A program made the translations under genes and the position numbers. A stretch of 64,000 nt of DNA from a virus. Numbering within the stretch: the stretch's first letter is position 1; every line of letters starts with the position of its first letter. Positions 25,005-33,263 of this stretch are shown here, piece after piece. The stretch covers positions 1 through 64,000 of IMG/VR virus record IMGVR_UViG_3300010413_000019; one strand, written 5' to 3'. A model generated the notes under the pieces. That model saw only the letters and a program-made list of their open reading frames with translations, was not told where the DNA came from and did not search any database.

Positions 25005-25792
25005 GAGATCTCCTTTTCGATGAGAGCTGCGAGGTCACGCATCTCTTTCTGAGTGTGGGCGTCCTTGAGACGCTGGTTGATGAAGTGTGGCCATGCGTTG
25101 GGGTTGTTGGTGTACCCGCCCAGCGTGTATACGCGGTAAGCAAGCATGTCTGAACCACGGGCATATACCTCACGGCGCTTGATGCCGAGGACTTTGTTCA
25201 TGAACACTTCCAGATCCTCTGGAGCTGATCTTTGAACACGCTTATTCCAATGGATTTGAGCTGCTTCCTCTGTTGCCAGGTAGGGCACACTGTAAACGTA
25301 CTCAAGATACCCGGGAGGCATCCAGTAACCGAGACCGGCTTCGGTATAACGGTTGGAGTGTGAGACCGATGTGATCTGGTTATGTGTAGAGGCTTGGCCG
25401 TACAAGAAGTATGGTGCCTTGATCTGCACTGCACGGTAGTGGGTGAAGTCAATCACTTCCAATACTTCTTCCCAGGCCCAGCCCCATGCTAGTAGCTCGC
25501 GGGCATTGGTACAGTACAGGGTGGCGTCTTGTGAAAGAAAACCAAAGAACTGTCTTAATGCTCCACCCTCAGCTTTCCATTGCATAAATACCTCGGGTTG
25601 CGGGATGGTACACGGCACATACTCGAAGACACGGCTTGGCTTGCCGCCGTAGCTCTCTTTCAGCAGTCTGTCAAAGAGCTTGTCGTTGTCTTTGGGTGCT
25701 TTGTTACGGACTACCATGACACAGTCAGCCAGGTACTGCTTGATAGAAGCATCGGTGATCTCTGTAGGGATCTTGATTTTAGTTACCTGCAT
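25001..25792 (-). CDS. Divergent flavin-dependent thymidylate synthase (ThyX-like)
   Basis: 263 residues from the ATG with GGAGAAA. ThyX makes dTMP from dUMP using FAD and methylenetetrahydrofolate. The motif region reads ASTHNQ...SHSNRY, compared with the family RHRxxSxNExSxRY: the S, N and RY are kept, but the leading RHR is not. The C-terminal substrate region (GGYTNNPNAWPHFINQRL, then EMRDLA) is very ThyX-like. Because the motif is degenerate, activity is uncertain. Confidence 0.75.
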   Translation of the reverse strand: MQVTKIKIPTEITDASIKQYLADCVMVVRNKAPKDNDKLFDRLLKESYGGKPSRVFEYVPCTIPQPEVFMQWKAEGGALRQFFGFLSQDATLYCTNARELLAWGWAWEEVLEVIDFTHYRAVQIKAPYFLYGQASTHNQITSVSHSNRYTEAGLGYWMPPGYLEYVYSVPYLATEEAAQIHWNKRVQRSAPEDLEVFMNKVLGIKRREVYARGSDMLAYRVYTLGGYTNNPNAWPHFINQRLKDAHTQKEMRDLAALIEKEIS

Positions 25793-26027
25793 TGTCTGGT
25801 TTCTCCTCAATAGTGTTCAGGACACACACCACTGTATCTCGGTTCATATCTGCGAAACCTATAATAGTTTCCTCAATAGAGGAACCCTCTTCCGGGAATA
25901 CTCCCCCATCGTCAAACACATAGGTGTTGTAGGAGATCTCTCCGTCTTGATTGATATAGCCGACAGCGATCTTATCACCGTCTTCTACGATGATGCATCT
26001 GTCCGGGAGTGTGTATTCATCAGGCAT
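25779..26027 (-). CDS. Hypothetical protein
   Basis: 82 residues from the ATG with GGAGG; overlaps both neighbours, so translation is coupled. Acidic, strand-rich; no family known. Confidence 0.6.
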   Translation of the reverse strand: MPDEYTLPDRCIIVEDGDKIAVGYINQDGEISYNTYVFDDGGVFPEEGSSIEETIIGFADMNRDTVVCVLNTIEEKPDNAGN

Positions 26028-26277
26028 CGATTCCCTCCAACTCATCAGGAATTTGGACAATACCCTGAGCAATCAGGATTTCCATACCAAGTTCGATATC
26101 TTGTTGTGTTGGTTCGAAACCTTCGATAAGTTTGAGGCCGTCTTCTTGGATCTCCATTACACGGTCTGTAACAATGCCCTTGTCAGCGAGCTCATTTAGT
26201 GTTTTGATGCAGTGGACGACACACTTAGCGGCGTGTAGTTCTTCCGGTGTCATCTCTTCAAGTGATTTAATTTCCAT
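26020..26277 (-). CDS. Hypothetical helical protein
   Basis: 85 residues, AAAAGGGA before ATG. Helical and acidic with two Cys in one helix (CVVHC). No function recognised. Confidence 0.6.
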   Translation of the reverse strand: MEIKSLEEMTPEELHAAKCVVHCIKTLNELADKGIVTDRVMEIQEDGLKLIEGFEPTQQDIELGMEILIAQGIVQIPDELEGIDA

Positions 26278-26419
26278 TTTTTGGTCCCTTTTGTTTGAAA
26301 GTTTTTATAGCAAGTAATGCAAGTATTGTAAGTATGGCCGCGATTGTGAATGAACAAGCAAATAGATCTCCGCTGCATACTTCAAAATCGGGTGTGTCTA
26401 CAGGTGAGTAGAGTTGCAT
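26267..26419 (-). CDS. 50-residue single-TM peptide
   Basis: Starts at TGATG with the preceding stop and ends inside the next gene's start, a fully coupled small gene. A TM helix (about 23-40) is followed by a basic tail; two Cys precede the helix. Confidence 0.6.
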   Translation of the reverse strand: MQLYSPVDTPDFEVCSGDLFACSFTIAAILTILALLAIKTFKQKGPKNGN

Positions 26420-26820
26420 CACTCAGTCCCTGTTCTTGGATCGGTTTTTGAGGCATGTGTCCATTTAGATGTGAAGCTTTTATTGTGGGAAGTAAAAGAG
26501 GTACACCCGGAATCCCATGCCATAGGATACCCGTCATGAATACCCGCAAAATGCCTTTTCAGAGCAGCCTTAGGGTTAGACTCCCAGACCCAGATAGGGT
26601 CATCGATCTTCCAGTCATCATACGGCTTTACTTCGACGAGGTCATAATCACTGGCCCCGCGAGATTCGTAGAAACGCCCGTCTTTTTGATGTACGAATAA
26701 AGCACCGTCACTGCGCATTGAAACAACTGACATAGTTGAATTCCTATCAACACATAGAACTCTTACAGGCTCACCGTTGCGGTAACGGTACTCCTTATCC
26801 ATTGAGATTGATTCAGACAT
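26419..26820 (-). CDS. Conserved-looking phage hypothetical protein
   Basis: 133 residues, AAAAGGAT before ATG. Motifs KIDDPIWVW, KRHFAGI and YPMAWDSG...SFTS look like a phage family I have seen without known role. C-terminus basic. Confidence 0.6.
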   Translation of the reverse strand: MSESISMDKEYRYRNGEPVRVLCVDRNSTMSVVSMRSDGALFVHQKDGRFYESRGASDYDLVEVKPYDDWKIDDPIWVWESNPKAALKRHFAGIHDGYPMAWDSGCTSFTSHNKSFTSKWTHASKTDPRTGTE

Positions 26821-26821
26821 G

Positions 26822-27130
26822 TTAATCCTTTTCTATCCCCCAGGCTTCCGCCAGGGACATCTGTATATTTGGTTGATTGATTGATTTGAGGTACTCGTAG
26901 GCTCCGGCGCACATCTTTAGTGCTTGGTTCGAGCCAGAGGTATTCATGTCAGTATCGAGGTCATACACTGTTTTATGGCAGTTGAATGAGTTCATCGAAT
27001 CTGATCGGAGCATCTCTTTGAGCTGGTCTACTCTCCCTTCCTTGAGATGCATGGCTTTACCATTATCTCTGAAGGGGCAGTTACTGCACATTTTTAGTAC
27101 GCGGTATTCATTTGATTCTACGAGTTCCAT
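26822..27130 (-). CDS. Cysteine-rich protein, possible metal binder
   Basis: 102 residues. CSNCPFR near residue 15, FNCHK near 50 and CAGAYEY near 75 form a spaced Cys set like DUF6283-type phage proteins. Probably binds zinc. Confidence 0.55.
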   Translation of the reverse strand: MELVESNEYRVLKMCSNCPFRDNGKAMHLKEGRVDQLKEMLRSDSMNSFNCHKTVYDLDTDMNTSGSNQALKMCAGAYEYLKSINQPNIQMSLAEAWGIEKD

Positions 27131-27138
27131 GTATCCAC

Positions 27139-27231
27139 CTATTGTTTATCTTTATAGCTGTCTTCTTCGGTGACTGCAGACCATACCGCGGCAGCAAGAA
27201 AGAGTGCTGCAATTAGATATATCCAGTCCAT
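27139..27231 (-). CDS. 30-residue TM peptide
   Basis: Starts two bases after the preceding tiny gene's stop. A TM helix at 3-19 and a charged tail. Coupling to its neighbours is the main support. Confidence 0.45.
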   Translation of the reverse strand: MDWIYLIAALFLAAAVWSAVTEEDSYKDKQ

Positions 27232-27232
27232 G

Positions 27233-27255
27233 TTAACACCCGGATGGGTGCTTGA
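27233..27255 (-). promoter_or_regulatory. Candidate hairpin promoter (CACCC-GGAT-GGGTG, TTAA)
   Basis: Stem CACCC at 27237-27241, loop GGAT, GGGTG at 27246-27250; on its left lies TTAA, the same arrangement as at 33278 and 33417. It points leftward into the 30-residue peptide and following genes. See the finding on hairpin promoters. Confidence 0.45.
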
Positions 27256-27319
27256 GGGCAAAAATCTTTGCCGCTCTGCGGGCAATACGCGCCCAGCGGG
27301 TATCATAGTTGATCTTCAT
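27233..27319 (-). CDS. 28-residue basic peptide
   Basis: ATG overlaps the previous stop (ATGA) and follows AAAGGAAG. Basic and amphipathic. Its last codons form the GGAT-loop hairpin at 27237-27250. Confidence 0.45.
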   Translation of the reverse strand: MKINYDTRWARIARRAAKIFALKHPSGC

Positions 27320-27528
27320 GTTCTTCCTTTCTGCCAGGGTGGTGGTGGCAGCATGTCTTTGATATGCTCGAGTTCTTCATCGAAGTCTCGGCCACATAGA
27401 TGGCATAGTCGTTGTAGTTTTTCTAGGGCTTCAAAGATCCCTGTAGCTCCTTCGAGCTCACCCTCGTAAAATGAGGAGTTGGCATCGCACATCTGGCGAT
27501 CGTACTTTCTGTCATCAAGTGTGTCCAT
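27316..27528 (-). CDS. Hypothetical protein
   Basis: 70 residues; acidic, helical, one CHLC motif, ends PPPPWQKG. Overlaps neighbours on both sides. Confidence 0.6.
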   Translation of the reverse strand: MDTLDDRKYDRQMCDANSSFYEGELEGATGIFEALEKLQRLCHLCGRDFDEELEHIKDMLPPPPWQKGRT

Positions 27529-27724
27529 CTTGAGATCTCCTCTTTTTAATGTCGATCAGTTCAGCAGTAAAGCCATTTACGATCTGCTTCATTGATTCTC
27601 TGGCGAACTCTAAGGCACGCTCTGCAGACTCTACGCTGCCGTCAGCTGCTATGTTCTTCATGTCCTCTATGACTTTTTCAGACATAGCTTCGAAATCTAT
27701 TTTGACTTTGTCCACTTCATCCAT
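27515..27724 (-). CDS. Helical hypothetical protein
   Basis: 69 residues from the ATG with AAAGGAG. Long amphipathic helices, acidic. No motif. Confidence 0.6.
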   Translation of the reverse strand: MDEVDKVKIDFEAMSEKVIEDMKNIAADGSVESAERALEFARESMKQIVNGFTAELIDIKKRRSQDGHT

Positions 27725-27853
27725 GCCGTCTCCTTTAGAGTTTTTCATAGAGCGCATTTGCTCTGTATGCTAAAGAGGTCTTCCCCCAAATAATGGTCTC
27801 GCACCATTCAATGCACCCTATGAAAAGCTCGGAGGTAGCCGAAGCTACCATGA
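27725..27853 (-). promoter_or_regulatory. Untranslated segment with three hairpins
   Basis: AGAGC/GCTCT near 27746-27761, AATGGT/ACCATT near 27797-27813, and GGTAGC/GCTACC with a CGAA loop (TTCG on minus) near 27835-27850. The last follows the stop of the upstream gene and is terminator-like but has no T-run. Confidence 0.4.
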
Positions 27854-28618
27854 TTACATCGGTTTTGAGATGACCGGGATATCTGTTTTAAGCTCAGCTG
27901 TGCACTTGAAGAGGCGCATTGTCTTGCCGAGATGTACCGGCTGTTTCATAGCCTCGTGTGCTTGTTTTTCAGATTTGAATTCGAGGGTGTCGAAGAAAGA
28001 ACCATCCGCGTTGAATACGAGTCCACGGTAATTTTTAGTTACCTCAAGATCTGTTTTTTCACGCTGTGGCTTTGATGATGTTACGACTTTACCGTCGATA
28101 CGGATCTCTACTGATGATTTTGTTAGTGACATTGGTGTTTCCTGTTTTGGGATTTCGATTTCTTGGCACAGGTTGGTCTGTACTACGGTTGGCTCTTCGC
28201 AGAGCGATTCTGGTGGTGTTGGTTCAGGTTTAAGGCGCAATCGTACCCCTGAGGTGAATCCGCGGACATCCGTTTCTGGGTGTACGAATTCCCATTCCGG
28301 GTTGCCTGCCTCAAGTCCGTAGTCCATAGTCCATTCAAATTCCGCACCGGCATTTTCATGGAGTTTGTAGACGTAAGCCTCAATAGGGGTGAAGATTCTT
28401 GATTTAGCTGTTGGGGCACCTTTTGGCTGGTGAATACGGAAGATTATTTTGTTAGAGATTTTTGAAATGTCGATATCATCCGGAACTTTGTCCCAGTTGG
28501 CTGTATTTTCATTTTTGTCATACAGCAATTTGACACACCAGTCAAACTCTACGTTACCGTCACCCGATACAAGAAGCTCATAGGCCTCTTTAGGGGTATA
28601 GATTTTAAAATCAGCCAT
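27854..28618 (-). CDS. Protein with internal N-terminal duplication
   Basis: 254 residues. Two related units occur: YTPKEAYELLVSGDGNVEFDW near 8-28 and FTPIEAYVYKLHENAGAEFEW near 76-96, each followed by a strand-rich part ending in an R(I/L)R-like strand. The C-terminal third is a separate domain (FNADGSFFDTLEF). Directly downstream of the AAA ATPase and separated by 2 bases; possibly its partner. Confidence 0.65.
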   Translation of the reverse strand: MADFKIYTPKEAYELLVSGDGNVEFDWCVKLLYDKNENTANWDKVPDDIDISKISNKIIFRIHQPKGAPTAKSRIFTPIEAYVYKLHENAGAEFEWTMDYGLEAGNPEWEFVHPETDVRGFTSGVRLRLKPEPTPPESLCEEPTVVQTNLCQEIEIPKQETPMSLTKSSVEIRIDGKVVTSSKPQREKTDLEVTKNYRGLVFNADGSFFDTLEFKSEKQAHEAMKQPVHLGKTMRLFKCTAELKTDIPVISKPM

Positions 28619-28620
28619 GA

Positions 28621-29685
28621 TTATGCCGCGTATTGAGCGTAGTCAGTATAGACTGTTTCCATCGGCTCACAGACCAGGATGTAATCACCGTTGTCATAGA
28701 CAATACGTTGATCATCACTGAACTTGATCTGGCTCATACCGAAGCCTGTAATATCTTTGTACTCTGTACCTGCCTCATCTTTTTGGGCATAATTGATATA
28801 GAGGTTGCGGCGATGACTTGGTTTGTGGATCACATTTTCTGTGATATCCATGTGTTCACCGGTCTCTTTATCGATAAGGGCACTGATCAGGATCTTCTCT
28901 TCAGACTCGCGGATGAAGCCGATGTTCAGGTCTTCAGCGAGTTCTTCGACATCTCCCCCATAGCGCATGTATTCATCTACGATTGCTTTGAGGATATCAA
29001 AGCTGAAGGTGAGCATACCGGAGCTCATTTTGACGATGGCAGCAGTTGTATCCGCGTCAACACCGACACTTTCACAGTACTCACGTGTAGTCTCGCTGTC
29101 AAGCTTGTCATAACGGAAGTGATAGAAGATACGGCCTGGACGCTTGAGCATATAGTCGTTGATCATGTGCTCCTTGTTCTCTGTCAGGATCACCAGGCGT
29201 TTCTGCTTGCTGAGACCATCGAACATAGTCAGAAGACCGTTCTGCTGATCATCTTCATCGGTGATCTGGTAAGTTTTACCGAACTCATCGAAGATAAGTA
29301 CACACTCACCGATAGAGTCGATGAAGCTTGTGAAATCATCACCATTGAATGATTCATTGATAGTGATTACGGGAAGCCCTTGGTCGATCATACGGTTAGC
29401 GATGACAGTGCTCAGCATTGTCTTACCCGAACCTTTGGTCCCAGTAAGAAGGATCCCTGTTGAGTTCTCACGAGATTCGTATGTGCTGATCACTTTTTCA
29501 GCTCTACGGTTGATTGAACCATACAGCTCTTTTGGCGTTTCGAAACGGTCTTTGACCGCTGTAAGGTACATGCCAAACATGTTCACGCCGACTGTATATA
29601 CCTTTGCCGGCAATCTGTCCAGTACTGTACTTTCATCAATATTACCGATCTTTACAGTGTTTCCACTTACAAAGAATTTTTTCAT
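28621..29685 (-). CDS. AAA-type ATPase
   Basis: 354 residues. Walker A GTKGSGKT near 82-89, Walker B CVLIFDEFGK near 130-139, and an Arg-finger-like KRPGRIF region. Shape and motifs fit DnaC/CDC48-like phage ATPases. Role unknown; encoded next to the duplicated-domain protein. Confidence 0.75.
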   Translation of the reverse strand: MKKFFVSGNTVKIGNIDESTVLDRLPAKVYTVGVNMFGMYLTAVKDRFETPKELYGSINRRAEKVISTYESRENSTGILLTGTKGSGKTMLSTVIANRMIDQGLPVITINESFNGDDFTSFIDSIGECVLIFDEFGKTYQITDEDDQQNGLLTMFDGLSKQKRLVILTENKEHMINDYMLKRPGRIFYHFRYDKLDSETTREYCESVGVDADTTAAIVKMSSGMLTFSFDILKAIVDEYMRYGGDVEELAEDLNIGFIRESEEKILISALIDKETGEHMDITENVIHKPSHRRNLYINYAQKDEAGTEYKDITGFGMSQIKFSDDQRIVYDNGDYILVCEPMETVYTDYAQYAA

Positions 29686-29722
29686 AGATACCCTCTTTTA
29701 ATTTTGGTTTGGTTTGACAGCT

Positions 29723-29914
29723 TTACGCTGCCAGTGCTCTTTTAGCTGCACGTTTACGTGCTCCGCGGCCTACTTTGTTCTTTGGTTCTGAACGGACCCA
29801 AGTACCTACCGATGCAATGATAGGTTTATCCAACGTACCAGCATTTTTAAAGTGTGGTTTGACTACCTTGTAGCCCATAGCCGCTGCGTATTTTTCATAC
29901 TGTTTCAGATTCAT
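29723..29914 (-). CDS. Small basic protein
   Basis: 63 residues from the ATG with AAAGGGA; upstream codons of the frame lie in the tRNA. The C-terminus (RGARKRAAKRALAA) is strongly basic, suggesting nucleic acid binding. Confidence 0.6.
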   Translation of the reverse strand: MNLKQYEKYAAAMGYKVVKPHFKNAGTLDKPIIASVGTWVRSEPKNKVGRGARKRAAKRALAA

Positions 29915-29956
29915 GATTTCCCTTTTGTTGATGGTGGTCGTAGACCATATTTGTGG

Positions 29957-30032
29957 TGGCCAATGCGGGTGGACTCGAACCACCAACCTTCGGATTTGGA
30001 ATCCGGTGCTCTACCAGTTGAGCTACGCAAAG
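29957..30032 (-). tRNA. tRNA-Trp (anticodon CCA)
   Basis: Full cloverleaf on minus: D arm GCTC/GAGC, anticodon loop TTCCAAA, T loop TTCGAGT and encoded CCA. The acceptor pairs CTTTGCG with CGCATTG, leaving two adjacent U-U mismatches, so charging or processing may be weak. Confidence 0.85.
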
Positions 30033-30068
30033 ATTTTGAAGGCCCCTATCTCTTCAGTGAGAACCACT

Positions 30069-30326
30069 TCAGGGCCTATGTTCACCATCCCGGACTCGAA
30101 CCGGTGACGCCCTAACGGGATAAGTCATAACCCCGATGTTGACTTTTTTGAGCCGCTGTCCATACAGCTTATGGTGCATACTAAGACTTGGTTCCCAATT
30201 TCTACCGTGCCGCTTGGGGCGTCTCTTGTAGTTCCAAGTCTCATACGATTCGTATTGTTGTCTGTACCATGCCCGGTACAGTGGGTTTGGAGTATTAATG
30301 AATTTTACATTTCGAGGCTGATCCAC
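30069..30326 (-). CDS. Possible basic protein (GTG start)
   Basis: 85 codons from GTG with AGGGG upstream. Rich in Tyr, Trp, Arg and Lys in the middle (YRAWYRQQYESYETW). Codon use is plausible, but the 3' end coincides with a tRNA T-arm-like sequence and no homologous family is recognised, so it may not be translated. Confidence 0.4.
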   Translation of the reverse strand: MDQPRNVKFINTPNPLYRAWYRQQYESYETWNYKRRPKRHGRNWEPSLSMHHKLYGQRLKKVNIGVMTYPVRASPVRVRDGEHRP

Positions 30327-30456
30327 CCCTACTGGCCGAGCTTAATCGGAGTCCTAGTTAACCACTCAAAGTTAGGACTGCATACTTACCTCCAATGAGA
30401 TAACTATGCAATATAAGATTGATTGTGTATTTTCCAGAGCAGAGAGGGGATCCTCT
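30327..30456 (-). promoter_or_regulatory. Segment with two stems after the SPFH gene
   Basis: AGAGAGG/CCTCTCT with a GGAT loop at about 30437-30455 lies directly after the SPFH stop, a likely terminator or processing hairpin. AGTCCTA/TAGGACT lies near 30350-30380. No gene seen. Confidence 0.4.
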
Positions 30457-31878
30457 CTACTTCTTGACTGATAGGTCAAGATCAAGGTCTTTGGCAGCCT
30501 TGAGGCCCATCATAGTGAGCATAGTGTTGGCATAAGATGCACCTCCGCCGACTGAACCCTTGTCCCCACCGCCGATAACGGTAGCAGGTACATTGATTTT
30601 AGCCATAGCATCGGCACGGTATTTCTCAGCCTGGAGCCATGTATCAAGCTTTTGCTGCAGGGCGTTGTCCGCCTGCAGGATCACACGTTTTTTGTGTGCC
30701 TGAGCATCAGCAAGGGCTTTGATTTTCTTGGCTTCGATAAGAGAGCGCTCATAGCGTTCCTGCTCAGCTTTCTTCTCTAGTTTTGCAACTTCGAGGTTCT
30801 TCTGGGCTTCGATGGTTTGCTTTTTCTTTTCAGTCTCAGCGATCGTTGTCTCTTTGATCTGGTTCACAAGTTGCTTAGCTTCAGCCTCGGCTACGAGTTT
30901 TTGACCGTTTGCCTTGGCAGCTTCAGCTTCCAATAGGGATTTACGGCGATCGTTCTCTGCAAGTGCAGCAGCTGCTTCCGCATCACGTTGTTTACCGATC
31001 AGGGTACGGACCTTTTCTTCTGGGTTCACGTATGTGACGCGGGCAGTAACGACTTTCAGGTTGTAGTTCTCGATATCATCAAGACCTTGACGCACCGGTT
31101 GGCCGTTCTTATCCATAACAAGTTTGACAACTTCATTGATCTGATCAGATTGCTCTGTCTTGGATCCATCACGGTTAATGATCTCACCATCGACTACCAT
31201 CTTGTTGCCCTGGCGTGCACCAGTGCTGTTTTGAACTTCCTGTGTCACTTGAGTCTTATACAGACCGTTCATGAACTGGTCAGAGAAGTATTCATCGAAG
31301 TCTGAACCACGTTTAGTGATGTACTCTTGGATCGACATCAGACGAGCTGAGTTGATGGCTGCAGAGTAGAAAGTAGACTTGAGCAGGTTGTTGACAAGAG
31401 CTTCATCCGATCCGAACTCTTTATGGATCTTCAGCATCCCGTCACGACTTGTAGGCAGTTCCACACGGGCGATACCGTAGAAGTCTGCTTTCGCTGCATC
31501 AGAGAAGCGGATAGTCGGAGATGCGATATGATCAGCAGTTGATACCCGCTCTTCGTTACCGCCATCTTGTCCCGCACGTTCGCCAGTGAACATAGGAGTA
31601 GACACGGCTACGACTTTGTCATATTCATACACATTACCGAGAGCGCTTAACTTAATACCTGGGTCGGTGATAACAGATAAATGCCCTGTAGGGTACTGCA
31701 CAACGTAGTTCTTATCTGAATCGGCAATGAACACGATCGAAGTGATCATAAACAGTGCACCGATTGAGATACCGATTATTTTGAATGTCTTTTTGTATGC
31801 TTCACTGATAAAAGAAATCAGTGGGATAACAAATACCGCTAAAGCAATAACGATAAGACCAAAAATAAATGTTCCCAT
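30457..31878 (-). CDS. SPFH/band-7 (flotillin/prohibitin-like) membrane protein
   Basis: 473 residues from the ATG with AAGGAA. Two TM helices (about 3-22 and 31-52), an SPFH domain (about 55-270) and a long coiled coil rich in Ala, Glu and Lys (about 290-430), then a Gly-rich C-terminus. SPFH proteins build ring-like membrane microdomain scaffolds and modulate FtsH-type proteases. In a phage it could reshape the host membrane, protect phage proteins or affect lysis. Encoded next to the giant RNA candidate. Confidence 0.8.
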   Translation of the reverse strand: MGTFIFGLIVIALAVFVIPLISFISEAYKKTFKIIGISIGALFMITSIVFIADSDKNYVVQYPTGHLSVITDPGIKLSALGNVYEYDKVVAVSTPMFTGERAGQDGGNEERVSTADHIASPTIRFSDAAKADFYGIARVELPTSRDGMLKIHKEFGSDEALVNNLLKSTFYSAAINSARLMSIQEYITKRGSDFDEYFSDQFMNGLYKTQVTQEVQNSTGARQGNKMVVDGEIINRDGSKTEQSDQINEVVKLVMDKNGQPVRQGLDDIENYNLKVVTARVTYVNPEEKVRTLIGKQRDAEAAAALAENDRRKSLLEAEAAKANGQKLVAEAEAKQLVNQIKETTIAETEKKKQTIEAQKNLEVAKLEKKAEQERYERSLIEAKKIKALADAQAHKKRVILQADNALQQKLDTWLQAEKYRADAMAKINVPATVIGGGDKGSVGGGASYANTMLTMMGLKAAKDLDLDLSVKK

Positions 31879-31919
31879 TTTTTTCCTTGGGTGTTGGGTT
31901 TGTTTAACCCCGGAGTGAT

Positions 31920-32756
31920 CAGCGTGGATCCTCACACACCGGGTTGATTCCGACCTGCGGTATTGACTTGCATCGAAACAGATTGGTCATCTGCATTAGG
32001 TTCAAGTGGGTTTCCCCTCCCTGATACAAGCGGTGCATTAAACCGGCAGGAACCAGAAGAGTTCTCCCTCCTTTACCATTCAGAGGGCTAGATTCGTAGT
32101 TGTCTTTGCCCGTTGGCTACGTCCACAACTATCTCGATCTATCGGTTTTAAAAACGGGTGGATTAATAGTTACCACCATTACCCATGTCTCGGACGCATG
32201 GTTGACCACAACTGCCTATCGAGTTGCCAGACTAAGGAGTTGGTAAGGCTCCAAGGAACACACCGCACCTGTGGCGGATACACCTTGCTATCGTACATAG
32301 CAAGTCCAGTTAAGCAGCTTCATACATGTACGACATTTGGCTGCTAGATGTGCTCACTGGAACCTTATGGCGCCCGCACAAGGGTTTGAACCTCGTGCCT
32401 ATCGGTAGCGTGGTCGATAGGATTGTCGAGCCTCTTCGGAAGAGCTACGCTGCCCCTATTCCAAGGGATGCTCTCTACGACAACAACGCAAACGTGGCAA
32501 TACCGTTCCGATTCAGATTGATCAACATCTTTCACGTATTAAGCTACCACTGGGATTGTTGAGCCGTCCTACTATACTCTACGGGCATATACATACTCCC
32601 GGTAACCGACCGGGCTTGGTTCATTTGATATCGTTCAATAGAGGTACCTTACCAATAACTAAAACGTCCTATCTATCCTCAAGGAAGGGTGTTGGTCCGA
32701 AGACCTCAAAGGCTGGTAAGACCTCTATGAACCTGGGTCACCAGTCAGGCTCATAG
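31920..32756 (-). ncRNA. Candidate giant structured noncoding RNA (about 840 nt)
   Basis: No credible gene fits here, yet the region contains many stems. Examples: TAGTTGT 32097 with ACAACTA 32125; CTCGAT 32133 with ATCGAG 32218; CTTGCTA 32284 with TAGCAAG 32298; CCAGT 32306 with ACTGG 32356; GCACAAGG 32376 with CCTCGTGC 32391; CCTATCG 32398 with CGATAGG 32415; CAACAA 32481 with TTGTTG 32556; TAGAGGT 32639 plus TTACC 32649 with GGTAA 32715 plus ACCTCTA 32721. The 7-base loop TCGTACA (32291-32297) is complementary to TGTACGA (32327-32333) in the loop of the next stem, a kissing pair. Size, phage setting and nearby tRNA recall GOLLD and ROOL RNAs. The strand is inferred from neighbouring genes; wobble pairs give a mixed answer. 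Confidence 0.6.
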
Positions 32757-32761
32757 CGACC

Positions 32762-33130
32762 TTACAGGCCACATATAAGTGACAGAGATCCCCTTTCAGT
32801 GATCTTGATCTGCCACAGTGCTTTTGCGTACCCCATCATAAAGATGAGTTGTTTCTCCGACTTATGCACATACTTGGGGTTAACTGAGTAAACCCGTACA
32901 ACATAGTCGTTCTCACGGAGAATAACGCGCTCTTGTTTGCTAAACCAGGCGCGCAGCTGTCTCTTGCTCTTGAATCCAAAGAAATAGCGGTAAGCATCGG
33001 CACTCTCCAAGATATCTTCGAAGTCTTCCCCGAAAGTTGGGTGTTCGGCGTCTGCATGATTGAAGAGCGCAACTTTATCGGCATAAGGACCATATCCATC
33101 TGTCCTATGTTCGACACGGTAGATCAGCAT
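32762..33130 (-). CDS. Hypothetical phage protein
   Basis: 122 residues, AAAGGAT before ATG. Begins LIYRVEHRTDGYGPYAD, with a helical FGFKSKRQLRAWF and a strand-rich end. The opening resembles small phage proteins of unknown function. The next thing downstream is the structured RNA region, beginning within a few bases of its stop. Confidence 0.65.
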   Translation of the reverse strand: MLIYRVEHRTDGYGPYADKVALFNHADAEHPTFGEDFEDILESADAYRYFFGFKSKRQLRAWFSKQERVILRENDYVVRVYSVNPKYVHKSEKQLIFMMGYAKALWQIKITERGSLSLICGL

Positions 33131-33263
33131 TCAAATCCTTTGTTTAGACTCTCTCGAGATGGCTACTATCTAGCATTCGCAAGAAGGCCCAAGCCAAAGG
33201 CTCGGGTGAGGAGAAAATTTGGAGAGTTCTGAGGAGAAATTGTGGTGAACAGGTTGTTTATTC

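Noticed and set aside
30069-30170. Second tRNA on minus, with a T loop GGTTCGAGTCC and an acceptor CACCAT/ATGGTG
   Set aside because: The D arm can be drawn, but no 7-base anticodon loop closes properly and 47 bases remain between the D and T arms. The stretch also reads as a codon-like frame. I treat it as coincidence or a decayed tRNA.
30437-30455. Hairpin with a GGAT loop as another early promoter
   Set aside because: The stem is good, but the flank is GC-rich without TTAA, and it directly follows the SPFH stop. Terminator or processing site is more likely.
32360-32476. tRNA in the giant RNA region (T-arm plus GCCA end)
   Set aside because: The T-like stem is 8 bp, not 5, and no matching acceptor lies upstream. 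It fits better as a stem of the large RNA.
32326-32562. 78-codon plus-strand frame
   Set aside because: No ribosome site; it crosses several paired stems of the RNA candidate and has no recognisable protein features.
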